This document shows, piece after piece, positions 21,965-33,490 of a stretch of DNA of 64,000 nt; the first letter of the stretch is position 1; each line of letters opens with the position of its first letter. Under the pieces are notes generated by a model, which did no database searches, had not been told where the DNA came from, and was given only the letters and a program-made list of their open reading frames with translations. Source of the stretch: Chrysogorgia sp. JL179-B06 (Eukaryota > Cnidaria > Anthozoa > Scleralcyonacea > Chrysogorgiidae); contig JAYKKM010000250.1 in the NCBI GenBank assembly GCA_035772405.1, forward strand, positions 1,618,001 to 1,682,000, in the 5' to 3' direction. Position numbers and translations under genes: made by a program.

Positions 21965-22335
21965 ACAGTAGAACCCTATTTGGACACCCGGTTAATACGG
22001 ACACTTGTTGTTGGCCTGAAAGAAAGTTGACACATTTCCTTCTTAATTAACCTGGTTAATACGGACACCTAGAACTGTGGTTTAAAACATAATTAACCAA
22101 TTTCTCAGTGTTGGACACGCAGATATTACTTGAGTGATTAATCCAACAGCATTTTCCGTGGCATTTGTGACCTTTGTTACCATAGTTTTACCGCAAAATT
22201 TAATTTTCCCATGCTACCGTAAGATTTTATACATCCATCTGCCTGACTAACCGGTTAATACGGACAACGGACACTTTTTCTTGCCGGGGAACGATATTCC
22301 CATAGAAAATTAACCCAGTTTATACAGACACTTCT
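21965..22335. mobile_element. pogo/Tigger-like terminal repeat region
   Basis: 'TACAGTAGAACCCTATTTGG' at ~21965 followed by 'CGGTTAATACGGACAC' is the style of Tigger/pogo terminal repeats. 'GGTTAATACGGACA' recurs at ~22051 and ~22252, with a weaker copy at ~22320. The opposite terminal repeat was not found and no transposase follows, so this is one end or a solo array. Confidence 0.5.
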
Positions 22336-23247
22336 TTGACACCATCTTGTGTCAAAAAATCGCCTTGCCAAATCAATTAAAGCTGGCCAGCTGCGAAAAT
22401 AGGATGGAATTTCCGACTCGCCTTTTTCAACGTATTTCCTGGCACCTAATGATCTTCCAGCCACAAGTGCTCCCACCCATACCCTCTTTATTGTGTTTGC
22501 GCGTTGACGCAAGACCACAAACTTTACGTTTTAATTCTGGGGGTTTGCACTAGAATTAGGCTGTTTTGGCTTAATTGTTTGTAATGTCCCCCATTCTCCT
22601 AGCCCTTCGAGCATTTTACTTTCAGGTTAATGGCTCTTAAATTCATTTTTAGTATAACGTTTTGAACTTTGCAGTATTGTGATGAGGGGCGATATGTATG
22701 TATGTGTGTGTGTGTGTGTATTTATGTATATATACATATATACATATAGTCAGTGACGGTGTTAACATCTGAGAGTTCCGGGGGGTGTGGCAACCTTATT
22801 ATTTCGTGGTATTTTGTGCTTCAATTTACGTTTGAGTGGAAAAGTGAACGAAGTTCCTGGACATTGAGGGTACACCGTTAAGTGAGTTAGCGATGGGTTT
22901 TCTACGTGTAAAATTGTAATGCCAGTTATATTTCGATATCTTGAATAGTTCATAATGTCTCGAATATAAGATGTCGCCCCGGGTTTTTTGTTAACATGCA
23001 GTAATGCACGCACAAACTTGAGTTTTGATAATATCGAAACAACAAAACATGGCAGGAGCGAGCGATATATTTCGTCTCGAAACCGGGATTTTGTGGACTT
23101 AAAGTATTAAATATGGTGTAGGATAAAGGATTCGTTGTCTGTTAGAGGAAGACGAGCCTGGATATAAAATAAAAGTCTGACATTCAGGATATTTCTGTCA
23201 CGTTGTGTCATGATTCAATTGATTCATTTGTTGAAACAACGAATTTC

Positions 23248-23281
<34 letters not shown>

Positions 23282-24629
23282 GCCCAATAAAGACATGCCT
23301 TGTTCCTTGGCCATTTATTGGCTGTATAATTGTAGCCTCGGAGAAATTTGGTGCTGTTCCAATAATATGAATTGTGAAATTAAGAGCATTTGAAACTGCC
23401 TGAATAATTATATTACCAGGAGTAATCAAAGATTATGTAATTGCGTTCGACGCATGTGGACCAGTAAATGGCGAAAGAAGATTGGTAATTATGCTGTAAC
23501 GAATTATGAAAAGAATATTTCACAAAAAAACTTTGACAATTCAAAATGTGATTGCTTATAGCTTGAATGTTTATGTCCATGTGACATGTTCTGATTTGTT
23601 TCTATCAGAAACAAATATGTTTTTATAAACCTCAATGTTTTTGACAACGGCGACATCCCGCTCGTTAGTTCGATTTGAAATATGATCGTTCGACTGCTAG
23701 AAGTCAGCAAATATTACAATCGTGAAGTTCGATTTGGCAAAGTGTCGCTTGAATGGAAGATTTATAACTTCGCAAGGCTTGCCCGTATCGTGTTCAAATG
23801 ATCAGATTGAATTTTGACATTATAAACGCGCCATATGATTACCATATGTTATTTATTACAAGGCTATATGATCGCCTTTATACGTTGGTTTATATTCTAC
23901 ATTCTATTTATTTGATCCATGCTATAGAAAATTTCTAGCATCATTCTGTTGGCATGCCTAATCCTGAACACTTCTACAGCCAACTTCGTATCCACTGCAG
24001 CCTCCTGTGTTAGTCCCGAGACAGCATTTTCCTAGCACTAATTCCATAATTTATTCCAAATTCCAAAACGGTAATTTATTCAAAAAGGGGAAAGATTTTA
24101 TCTTGATTTCTTTTAGCTGTAAAGCACAGTAACCCATAACATGCAAGATTAGAATGCGTTCTCCTTCGTCGAACGCAATTAGCCAACTTATCAATGTTAA
24201 CCCAGGGTGTGGGGACACTGATGATTGACTTTTTCTGTGACAGTAAAATAAATTTAATACTAACTACTTGATGACCAAGAGTGAGATCTTTACGGTAAAA
24301 TATCTAACCTACATCTTGCTGTATTGGCCGAGCAATAGCTGTCAAGGTTTGGTATTTTACTGTAAAGACCAAACAGTCAAGGTTATTAAGCTTTGTCATA
24401 ACACTGGACTAGCATTATTTTCTGTTGTCTCTTTCTTGTCTGGATATTAAAATTTACTTTAATAATGTTTGTTTATTGTCATTTGTTTTGCAGCAGTAAC
24501 TCTCTTATTAGGATTTTGTGTTTGTTCCCAATAATCACAGGGCATTAGCCAGTGAAATTTTATTCACAGACATAATTGCCATAATGTTCTATACAACTTA
24601 TCACCTTTATCAACCTTGTGATTAAGGTT
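22336..24629. other. Non-coding stretch with microsatellites
   Basis: Holds a (GT)n/(TATG)n tract at ~22690-22748 and a (CT)n(TA)n tract at ~23247-23282. No coding sequence or RNA gene was recognised in this 2.3 kb. Confidence 0.5.
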
Positions 24630-24869
24630 ACAGAATACCCTAGAATGGTAATTTTTTTGAAAATGGTGTTTTGATATGTTTGTAAAGGTTACCATTAGAT
24701 CTATCAGCTGCAAAAATTTGAATTGAAAATATTGAAAATTGAGCGAGTTATCGTGTTAAAACGGTTTACGGTTATTATCCGTGGCGGGAAAGTCGACTAT
24801 TAATTAACGATGAATGACACCTAACTTGTATCAAATTACGAAAGAAATTGGAAAAATAAAAACAACTTC

Positions 24870-25610
24870 AACTCGACTCTCTAGCTCTGTCTGACAGTAA
24901 ACGGAATAAAAATCCATTCTGTGGTAGTCGTAAAAAACGGGCCAAACACAAGAAAGCTGACAAAGACGTCTTTTTGGATGAAAAAAGTTACATTTATCTG
25001 CCAGCGAAAAGGGTTCATACTTTGAACAAGAGACACAATGGTCAGACGTGATTGCGAACAGCGATAAACGTTCCAAAAGGTCTTCTAGAAGCGAGCAGAA
25101 ACTGAAGACAAGTGTGTAAAGTTTCCAGAAGCGAAAAGCGGCATTACTGGTCAGAATCACAATCTGAATTAGATGATTTTGATTCGGATTTTAACTCAAG
25201 TGAAAATGAGGATGACAGTTCTGCTTGTTATCAACTACCCATTGGCAATTATATTGTTAGTCCAGAATGTTTGGAATTAATGCTAGAAAACTCTGCAGTG
25301 TGAAAGGAGTGCCAGCTTCCACTAAAAATACTTGAAAAAATGAATTCGAGACAAGGCTCAGGAGCGAAATGGATTTTCTCTTGCTCAAGTAAGACATGTA
25401 TTTCGCACCAAACATGTTTTCCTGAACCGATTTCGAAAAGAACAGGCCAGAAATGAAGTGAATTTCGGTGAATACATCCTCTGTTGTTGCTTTCAGAGCA
25501 ATAGGAAAAGGCAAAGCCGCAGTAGAAAAATGTCTTAGCATGATGGATATTTCTTCTCCGGTTTACACTTGGAGTAAACATACCAAAAACATAGAAATGA
25601 AATCTATTGC
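24870..25610 (+). pseudogene. MULE (Mutator-like) transposase N-terminal region, broken
   Basis: Plus-strand frames in sequence: a Lys-rich N-terminus (~24900-25035), an acidic tract 'SELDDFDSDFNSSENEDDSS' (25150-25220), then 'ECLELMLENSAVCKECQLPL', a Cys-x2-Cys finger. 'GSGAKWIFSCSSKTC' follows, and after frameshifts 'VVAFRAIGKGKAAVEKCLSM' with 'MDISSPVYTW'. The order of Cys finger, W-x-F-x-C, (N)xxxVxAxRxIGKG and 'M..P' fits the Mutator-like transposase domain of animal elements. The DDE core is absent. Terminal repeats are uncertain; 'GGTTACAGAATACC' near 24627 is a candidate. Confidence 0.6.
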
Positions 25611-26794
25611 TGTGGTGCTGGGGCCATCAGGTGTAGAATCTGACTCACTGGCATTGCGCTTTTTTTCTTTAGCCGTCCGAGTACTTTTAGCGCCCTTTCT
25701 TTTTGCAAGCATCTTGGAACTTTGTAGACAAGGGCTATTTCAGTGTACTAGTATAGTCTTTGTTTTGCAATTGCAACTCACCCAAAACAAACAATTAATA
25801 TCGCTGTTGTTCTTATTGGTGGAAAGTAATTCAATTATTAGAGGGGGCGGAGAATTTGCAATAGCTGTTAAAACTGCGCCAAACTTTCACGGCTTATTTA
25901 TTACCACATCAATTTTGAGTCACATAGGGGCACTAAAAGGAATGTAACCTAATCGCGCGTTTTAACCGATTCCCACCAAACTTGCACAGGATGTCAGCGA
26001 ACAGCTGGGCTACAAAAGCGTGTCGGCGTTTTTTTTGTAATGTAAAAACTAACTGAGTTATGGGCCTTTATCTTTATTCACCAATTGCTTCTTCCACAAC
26101 ATAGGTCGAGGAATAAAATATCCTAGCTGCTAAACCCCTCCAGTAATAAAAAAACACTTTTATAGAACAAACATCGAGAAGTGTAAATATGGTAAATTGA
26201 GAGCTTTTTGGTAAAACCAAAGACCAGGTTAAACCACGGCGCGAAGGTCATGATTTTAAATTGATGAATATATCTGGAAAAATATTGTTTTTTGTTTTTT
26301 TTCGCAATTTGAGAGTGTTCCTAGCATACTTAACTATATTTGGTGCAAATTTGAGACAAATCGGAGACAAATTGTAAAATAATAAAGATCAAGAATGGTT
26401 TTTCTAACTAACAGTATATTAACTGTCAATAATACTGCACCTTCATAAGCAAGCAGTCTAAAATCCTGCACAGCATTAAACTTGTGTCATGTATTATGCT
26501 ACTGTTTATTTAATACGATACATAATTCTAGAAAACTTTGCACTGTCCTTGGGACCTAGTTTGCTTCAGTGATGAATCGCAGGGCTATTTTGAGTGTCTA
26601 TAAGCTTTTCAAGGAGCGAAGTAATTTGTACGTGCATGTTTATGTCTTAACGTGTACTTGTGATTGGATCTTGTACGAGATTCTCCCATAAAATCTACAT
26701 ATTTAGATGTGTCAGTATCACACAGGCCAAACATAATTTTGTACAAGACAAAGGTACTTTCTGTGTAACTCAAGAGATGGCTACTTGAGTTTAT
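25611..26794. other. Non-coding stretch
   Basis: A short basic minus-strand frame (25563-25712, 'MLAKRKGAKSTRTAKEKKR') overlaps the end of the MULE remnant and cannot be assigned. The rest is AT-rich with no recognised feature. Confidence 0.35.
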
Positions 26795-27315
26795 TTAGCC
26801 TTGCAGTGTAGGTTGATCTGGACCACATATTAATCTTGTGGCTCTCCATTGAATCTTTTCTATTGCATTGACATACTTTACCAAATCAGGATTCCATAGC
26901 TGACAACAGTACTCTAATATTGGTCTTACTAGAGACTTAAAAGCAATCTCAACTCCTCTTGGGTTTTTACAACCAAACGTTCTGCGTATTAGACCCAATA
27001 CTTTATTAGCCTTTGTACATAGTGTCAATATGATAATCCCAGGATCCATGGTGCTTATGTTGGTCAACGGTCTTCATAGTTTTACCACCAAGTCTATACT
27101 CATGATTGAAAGGATTTTTTTTGCCTTGTGACATGAAGGATCCGACATTTTTCAGACTTCAACTTAACTAGTGAGGTGTCACACCATTCACTAACTTGTT
27201 CTAAATTATCTTGAAAAAGGTCACAATCACTATATGTAGAGATTTGATGATGAAGAACACTGTCGTCTGTAAAAAGTTCAAGATTACTAGTGACACTTGA
27301 AGGATATGGTATCAC
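26795..27315 (-). pseudogene. LINE reverse transcriptase, C-terminal fragment
   Basis: The minus strand 27315-27100 encodes 'LELFTDDSVLHHQI' (the catalytic xxDD region, here TDD) and 'WCDTSLVKLKSEKCRILHVT', the palm/thumb junction. 27067-26795 encodes 'KANKVLGLIRRTF', 'SLVRPILEYCCQLWNPDLVK' and 'EKIQWRATRL', the thumb of CR1/jockey-like non-LTR elements. A frameshift or small gap separates the two parts, and the 5' part of the element is missing. Truncation at the 5' end is usual for target-primed reverse transcription. Confidence 0.75.
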
Positions 27316-27436
27316 ATATCACAAAGTTTGTCGATTTCAGGATGTACAAAGAAACACACACTTGCTATGTATTATGCCACAAAGCCTCATAGGTCATCAG
27401 TGAGTTGTCGTATCATGTCATCAACAATTGCGAAGC

Positions 27437-27800
27437 GCAAACGAAAAGAGTTGACTCAATGAAAAGATCCAGCTTATTGAATACAAAAAGAAAAATACAA
27501 TTGCTGGTGTACGAGCAATTGCTGAGACATTTTCGTGTGGTAAATCGCAGATCCAGTCTGTTTTAGCCAAACGAGAGAGAATTTTAGAAGATTACAATGC
27601 AAACGAGAACGCACTTTCAAAAAGAGCTAGAGGATCCAAGTTACAAGACATAGATGAGGCAACGTACTTGTGGTATCAGAGAGCGAGAAGCAATCAATTC
27701 CGGTAACGGGACCTATGCTTCAAAAAAAAGCCAGTCAAACAAGTGAGACCAAATACTCCAAACTGCTAGATTCTGGCCATGCATTTCATCTTGGTTTGGA
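27437..27800 (+). pseudogene. pogo/Tigger (CENP-B-like) transposase N-terminus
   Basis: The frame from ~27437 gives 'KRKELTQ' then 'EYKKKNTIAGVRAIAETFSC' and 'GKSQIQSVLAKRE', a Psq/CENP-B helix-turn-helix, followed by 'YLWYQRARSNQF'. In a second frame (27670 on), 'IPVTGPMLQKKA' completes the CENP-B second HTH. One stop and one frameshift break it. The DDE core is missing. These domains bind element termini; the Tigger-like ends at 21965 may belong to the same family. Confidence 0.75.
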
Positions 27801-27892
27801 TGCTTGCTACTTCTATATCACTGCAGGCCTCGTCGACAAATGGGATCAGTTGCCTGTGCTTCTCTTACTTCTTCCATGCTGAAAGGAATAGG

Positions 27893-28820
27893 TCACGAAT
27901 TGTCTAATCTGTAGCACCATCCCTTGATTTCGAGTTTACCATTATCATCCATTTGCTGGTTACCAGTCTGGATGAACCCTGTCCCATTGAATATGACATA
28001 TGCAATCTGGTAATCTTTGCCAAGACGATGAATAATCTTCATTGGAAATTCAACCAGTAGCTCTATCCATCTTGCTATCTGCGAAGGTGGTTCTCGAAAA
28101 TTGCACAGTCCCAAGCTTTTATGATCAGTGCATGCCATGAATTCTCTTCCCAACATGTAAGGATTGAACACTTTGCAGAAATGAACCAATGCCAGCCAGA
28201 ATTTCCCTCTTTGTTGTTCCATATCTACGTTCTGCTTTGGTCAGTGAGCGAGATTCATAAGCAATGATTTTTTCCACTCCATCTTGCAACTGACTGACGA
28301 CTCTAGCATCAGTGTCTGGAATAAAGGTACATGCAAAATCTGGAAAAGTCAACACTGGAGAAGACATCAGCTTTGTTTTCAAAGTATTGAAAGCTTTGGT
28401 ACAGTCACTGGTCGACTTAGATCTGCTGTCTTTCTCTGACAACTTATGCAATGGTGCTGCAATAGAAGCAAAGTTTCGAATAAACCTTCGATGATAGGAG
28501 GCTTTTCCCAAAAAGCTTCTCATCTCAGTTACTGTAGTTGGGATAGGCCAGTCAGCAATCGCCTGGACCAGGGAACGATTTGGTGCAAAGCCATATCTTG
28601 AGATGACGAACCCCAAGTATGTGACTGACGTGCAACATAGCTGGCACTTAGATGGCTTGAGTTTCAACCCTGCTCTCCGAAAACGTTAAAACACAAATCG
28701 TAATTGGGTTAGGTGCTCTTGGAAGCTTGAGGCATGGACAATGACATCATCCAAGTAAACTAATGCAACTTCAGGTGTAAGACCACGTAGCGCAAGTTCC
28801 ATTAAACAACTGAAGCTGGC
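27893..28820 (-). pseudogene. Ty3/gypsy reverse transcriptase - RNase H fragment
   Basis: The minus strand runs 28820 to 27893. It has 'SCLMELALRGL' and 'VALVYLDDVIVHASSFQEHL' (catalytic YLDD at ~28745-28756). Then come 'SKCQLCCTSVTYLGFVIS' and 'MRSFLGKASYHRRFIRNF' (RT connection), and an RNase H domain with 'IAYESRSLTKAERRYGTTKR' and 'GREFMACTDHKSL'. At least two frameshifts occur, and the RNase H catalytic Asp region (FIPDTDARV) is altered. No gag, protease, integrase or LTR is present. The 5' side is cut off by the Helitron-like element at 28825. Confidence 0.85.
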
Positions 28821-28824
28821 TGAA

Positions 28825-29066
28825 TCATCAACAGTGTGAAAAAGTAATTTCTTTCTTAGTGATTGATGGTAGAAATAGCAGTAGACTTCCCCCACTATTA
28901 TGTTGCTGCACCCAAAAATTAAAAAAGATTGGGCTTCATGTATTTAGTTTGATGTTTTACCATGAAACAATTAAATTCAGACAACACAAAGCTTTCAGCG
29001 ATATTGTCCACTACGCTATAAATATTTCAAACAACAAGTGGACGAGGGGTTCTTGCGTATTTCTAG
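28825..29066 (+). mobile_element. Short Helitron-like non-autonomous element, copy 2
   Basis: Starts TCATCAACAGTGTG right after an A and ends TTTCTAG right before a T, the A|TC...CTAG|T arrangement expected of Helitrons. It shares several 15-20 bp blocks with the minus-strand copy at 11993-12305. The 3'-terminal block also ends the units at 36509 and 38495. It abuts a Ty3/gypsy fragment. Confidence 0.6.
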
Positions 29067-29069
29067 TAT

Positions 29070-29110
29070 TTGTATATTCGTGTGAGTTCGATTCTCACAG
29101 GAGCCATGAT
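29070..29110 (+). repeat. tRNA 3'-half remnant
   Basis: 'GTGAGTTCGATTCTCAC' is a perfect T-arm with B box, followed by 'AGGAGCC' like a tRNA acceptor 3' strand. No D-arm or anticodon arm precedes it; the Helitron-like element ends immediately upstream. Confidence 0.4.
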
Positions 29111-29226
29111 TTGCGCTGAATTCTTCGATTTAAAAGCTATTGTGCTCGTTGAAAACAAATACTAACTGTTTACAAACTTACTGAGCAGACTGCAGAAAGC
29201 CTCTGCACAGACTGCACTTGTCAGAA

Positions 29227-29934
29227 TTATAAACACCTAGAAAGTTCAATTGTCTTGCAGTTAAATTTCAATACTGAACATTGACCTTCAATATGGGAGT
29301 TACAATTGAACAATACAGAGCCAGAATTGGTGCACACAATAACTTTCTTAAAACGAAAGAGGTTAATATTGTCACCAAGTTTCTTTTTCGAGATACGAAC
29401 CCTTGCATTAATTACAGTATATGTTTGTCCTTCTGTAATTTTGCCAATTATATGTTCCCACAACTCTAGGCCATCAGAGAGTTACTTTTGCGAGCTTTAG
29501 AGAATCTCTTCCTACAATCTCGGTTTCTGATTTCGATAAGATCTTTCCATACACTGTAACGACTTCCTTCAAGGAAAATGTTTGAGACTGTTCATCTTTC
29601 AGAGGTTCAAACTGGAACGAATATTCACATGGATCCGGAACACTCAGCTTTGTCATATCATTGATGGCTAGCTTAGATTTATCCCCTCCCATTTTGGTGT
29701 AGTTTGATATTTTGATTGCTGTTTTGTTTTCTTCCATCAGCATTGGATGTTTTGCTTTGGAGAAACACATGGCGTCATAAGAAGTGTCATCTGTCTGTAG
29801 TCCAATGTATTTTTCTTATTTCTTTTGATTGGAGATACCGACTGGACATACGCAATTATCTTATCGCCTTTCGTCTTCTTATTTGGAGAAGTATAAACGG
29901 AGCTGTCGACCTTTTCTCTCAAAGAATCATCCAT
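29227..29934 (-). pseudogene. OB-fold (RPA-like) single-strand DNA-binding protein gene, frameshifted
   Basis: Three minus-strand frames form one protein. 29934-29800 starts MDDSLREKVDSSVYTS with 'GDKIIAYVQSVSPIKRNKKN'. 29785-29474 has 'YDAMCFSKAKHPMLMEENKT' and 'VTVYGKILSKSETEIVG'. 29480-29227 has 'LELWEHIIGKITEGQTYTVI' then 'NARVRISKKK'. The last part is a typical OB-fold strand set (LWE...G..Y...VRV), as in RPA70-like proteins and their Helitron-borne relatives. Two one-base shifts break it, near 29795 and 29470. Whether it is a host gene or cargo is open. The MITE at 30094 lies just upstream of its start. Confidence 0.5.
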
Positions 29935-30093
29935 TTTTCTGGAGCCATCCTCGACTGGGATTGCGAATATACTTGCGCAGTCCGCAAGGAATGCAGGCTA
30001 TGGCACGAGATTGAAGTAGACCACATCCCGCATGCGCACGACTTTCTATGGGCGCCAGAACAGGTGAAGGAAAGGTGGGTGAGGCTATTCTGA

Positions 30094-30279
30094 ACTCACT
30101 TGATGTAGTGACGTCATACTGATAATTCACGAATTTCGTCGAAATATAGGATTAGGATTAACCACGCGCAGCCAACACGTTGCAATCTTGATTTATTTAT
30201 ATTTATGAACATTTTCATTAAGAAATTATTATTATTATTTACGACGAATTGTTGGATGACGTCACTACATCAATTGAGT
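30094..30279. mobile_element. MITE with TGACGTCA-containing terminal repeats (~186 bp)
   Basis: The left arm 30094-30117 (ACTCACTTGATGTAGTGACG...) and right arm 30256-30279 are inverted repeats of ~24 bp with one mismatch. Each holds the CRE palindrome TGACGTCA (30109-30116 and 30257-30264). The interior is AT-rich and non-coding. Confidence 0.8.
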
Positions 30280-31116
30280 CCCATACCCAGGGTATTATGA
30301 CCAAACCTCTGGATGCAGCAACAACACTACTGGTTGTTGACAATCATTTTTTTAAATAACCCTTGTCAGCATATTCTTCCTAAGCTCCTGTAACGACTAT
30401 AGCGTTCAAATTATCCTCCGAATTTCTTCAGCTCACACTTAATTAAAAGAATCATACCAATAAACAACGAAAATCCAAAGAGGATTTTCCATTTCCGAAA
30501 ATCCGAAGAAGGTTATCTAGTCCAGCCATCTATTCTATTATTTATATCAGTACTTCTTCAGCTGGCTTGGATCCAATTAATTCTAATATCGACAACAAAC
30601 ACGATGAGGTACCCACATGTTCGCATTGCGCCCTATTTTTTTAACTAAGCAGAAGGGCGGAAATCGCGGAATGATTCAGGCTAAAAGGTAGCCCGGTTGA
30701 AAACAAAACGAAACAAATAAACAATGTCAACAGCTACAACGAACATTTTGGCTTGTCTGGCTGGCCCCCCTTAGTTTACCAAGCTTCCTACAAGTTGACG
30801 TGCTTAAAAACTACAATTATGTACAATAGAAATTAAGAGAAAAATTAGTACTAAATATTTACAAAATTTAATAACCTACAAAGTGTAAATAACTAATTAT
30901 CTATTACTAATTATTACAAATCAGGCTGGCGTTACTGATGTTTTTATTAAATGACGACAGGGATTCGCTATTTCTAATTTGGTCTAATAAGATATTTAGT
31001 TCTCGGACGTGGCAGGAAAAGAGTAGAATGCGACCCACGTAAATTGTGTACAAAAACTGTGAACAGTACAAATCAAGAGTTTTATTGGTACCATATGAAA
31101 TCAGTAATGTTTCGAT
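30280..31116. other. Non-coding stretch
   Basis: AT-rich; no coding sequence or named repeat recognised. Confidence 0.4.
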
Positions 31117-33490
31117 GTGTTAACTGTTATGGCGGTTATTTGGTCGCTAATACTTCTCTTTACAAATTTAATGCTTCTGCTTCAGCTTCAGCACAGATCT
31201 TCATTTACAGCTAACAACCATGGTATCAATTCTAATGAGATAGCTATTGGCTCAGAACTAGCAATCCTCCCATACCGACTATGTTCTGTCTGGTTCTTTA
31301 CTCGCGATGCGAAGCTGAGAATCTTGAACTTGCCGCCTAATCATCGCTACTGCCTTGGACTTCAAGACAACAACAGATGTTCTCATGTAGCTGATCTGCT
31401 GTTGCTTGCTGGGGACATGTGTTAACCCAGGCCCTGGTACATCATCGAACGTGCAAACGACTCTCCCAAAAGGTAAACCAGCAACTTGTCTAGTAATTAA
31501 TGCTTGTAGCCTGAAGAGTATCCATAATGTGAACGGCAGGGAAGCGTGTAATTTTTTCTCGCTTTCAAGAGCTTGTTTATGCAGAAGACGCTGATCTCGT
31601 CTGACAGAGTTTATTGAGAACACTGAAATCCTTCCTGCTGGTTATGTAATATTCAGAAAAGACCGTGCAACTCGCGCTGGCGGTGTTTTATTAGCAGTAA
31701 AATCTGGTAGTTTTAGTTCCTGTCGCGAAGTACTTGACCTTTCAAATTCTGATCTGGAAGTGATTTGCCTGGAAGTGGTACTAAATCTAAGCTAAAGTTT
31801 ATGATATGTTGCTGTTACAGATCTCCAGATCAGGGGAAAGATTGGTGAGACCAAGTTTAATTTATTTCTAGCCGATTGCTCGTCACGCTATGAGAACATG
31901 CTAATTTGTGGTGACTTTAATTTTCCTAAAGCACACTGGGACTCGCCAGAAAAAAGGCCCTGATGAGGTCTCGTTCGTGGAACAATTAAACGATCACTAT
32001 TTAACAAAATTAAATACCATCCCAACTCGAGGCGATAACGTCTTGGATTTGGTAATAACCAGTGTGGCCAGTTGCGGTCTGTTTGCTGATCATGGAACTG
32101 TCGTCTTTTACCTTAAAACTGCAGTTAAAGCAGTTCGTAGTTTGGAGGAAAAGATGCTGTGCGTAAGAAACTGAAGTCATCTCTGACTGATTCATTGAAA
32201 GTTAAATTTGGAGAAATGCATGCTAGGGTGAAAAAGTTGGTCACTGAGAGCCGTGCCAACTTGTTTAACTTGCTTGATGGTGATCTTCGTACCAATCCAA
32301 AGAGATTTTGGTCTGTCTTTAAGCTGAGCAATAAAGAAACTAGAATTCTGGAGACTATCCATGGGGAGGTGTGGTGGAGCTGATGCATCTTCGGTCCGTT
32401 CTGGGTCAACACCTATTACAATCGCCACTCTTTTTAATGACTACTTCACTTCTGTATTCAAATCCTGTGACAGTATCAGACCTACCAATCACCATCGGCC
32501 CCACCTTATCAGATGGTTTATGACAGACGAAGTTCGTGGTGTTCTCCTGGAACTTTAACCAAATAAGTCAACAGGCCCTGATGGCATCTTTGTACGTCTG
32601 CTTAAAGAGACAGCTTTGCAGATTGCTCCGTCACTTACTCAGTTATTTGCCTGCTTTGCAGACGAGACCAAGGTTTTTAGGCGTGTCGACTCCATCTCTG
32701 ATGCAGCCTTGTTACAAAGTGACCTCAGTAACCTGGAATCCTAGACAAGTGTAAATGCCAGAAGATGACTGGGAAAGTAAAACCTGTTGAATACCCTTAT
32801 GTTCTTACCAGTAAGATCTTGGAGTATGGGTTACAAGCAATCTAACGTGGGCTAAACACACGCTGGACAGATCCGTTTAGGCCGCCAAGCTGCTAGGTTT
32901 CCTGCAAAGGTGTGCTACTGACATCCTCAATTCAAAGACGTATCGCACGCTGTACCCGAGTAGTCCGTTCTGCCCTTGGATATGCCACCCAAGTATGATG
33001 CCCGCAAACGATTGAGCTGATAAGAGTGGAGCGCACCCAAAGACGTGCTACGAATTTTATTTTGAAGCTCCCTTTTTATTGTGTAGAGACCTATAAGGAC
33101 AGGCTCGTTTTATTTAACCTACTGCCACTTTGTTATTGGCACGAGTATTTCGACTTAGTCTTCTTTTACAAGGCCATACACAACATTATATTATTTCCAA
33201 GTAACATCCTGCCTCCTCGGAAAATTCCTGTTAGGTTTACTAGATCTACTGCTAATGTAAATGCTTTACTGTTTCACCCACGTAAATGCAGAACTGTTAC
33301 TTACCAACATTCTTATTTCGTAAGAACTGCAAGAACCAGAAATTGTCTCCCAGATCATTTTAGACTAGAGCAAGTCACCCCAACCCCAGTTAAAATCACT
33401 CTTGTTTGGCTATTATCGTGATGCTCTTGTCCCAGTCTATAATGTTGAACCCCGTTCGTGGAAGTCAATTTGTTTAAAATGTAATAAACC
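31117..33490 (+). pseudogene. CR1-like LINE with 2A-like motif, internally deleted
   Basis: A hydrophobic N-terminal frame (31117-31425) leads to 'LLLLAGD' and, one frame over, 'CVNPGPGT', a 2A-like signature. An AP-endonuclease follows: 'YVIFRKDRATRAGGVLLAVK' (~31645-31710), 'LICGDFNF' (~31900) and 'IPTRGDNVLDLVIT' (~32010-32055). RT begins with 'NKSTGPDGIFVRLLK' (~32565-32610) but jumps from 'PSLTQLFA' to 'ADETKVFRRVDS'. The palm core, including the FADD catalytic site, has been deleted apart from its last residues. The thumb and C-terminal part follow, 'VERTQRRATNFILKLPF' to 'SWKSICLKCNKP' (33026-33490). Many frameshifts; not mobile. Confidence 0.8.

Noticed and set aside
22255..22518. 87-codon minus-strand ORF as a transposase piece
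   Set aside because: It lies by pogo-like terminal repeats but shows no HTH or DDE motif.
25563..25712. Basic 49-codon minus-strand gene
   Set aside because: It overlaps the MULE remnant and has no diagnostic motif; kept only as a note.
29716..30093. 125-codon plus-strand ORF
   Set aside because: Shadow of the OB-fold gene start on the other strand plus spacer; no domain features.
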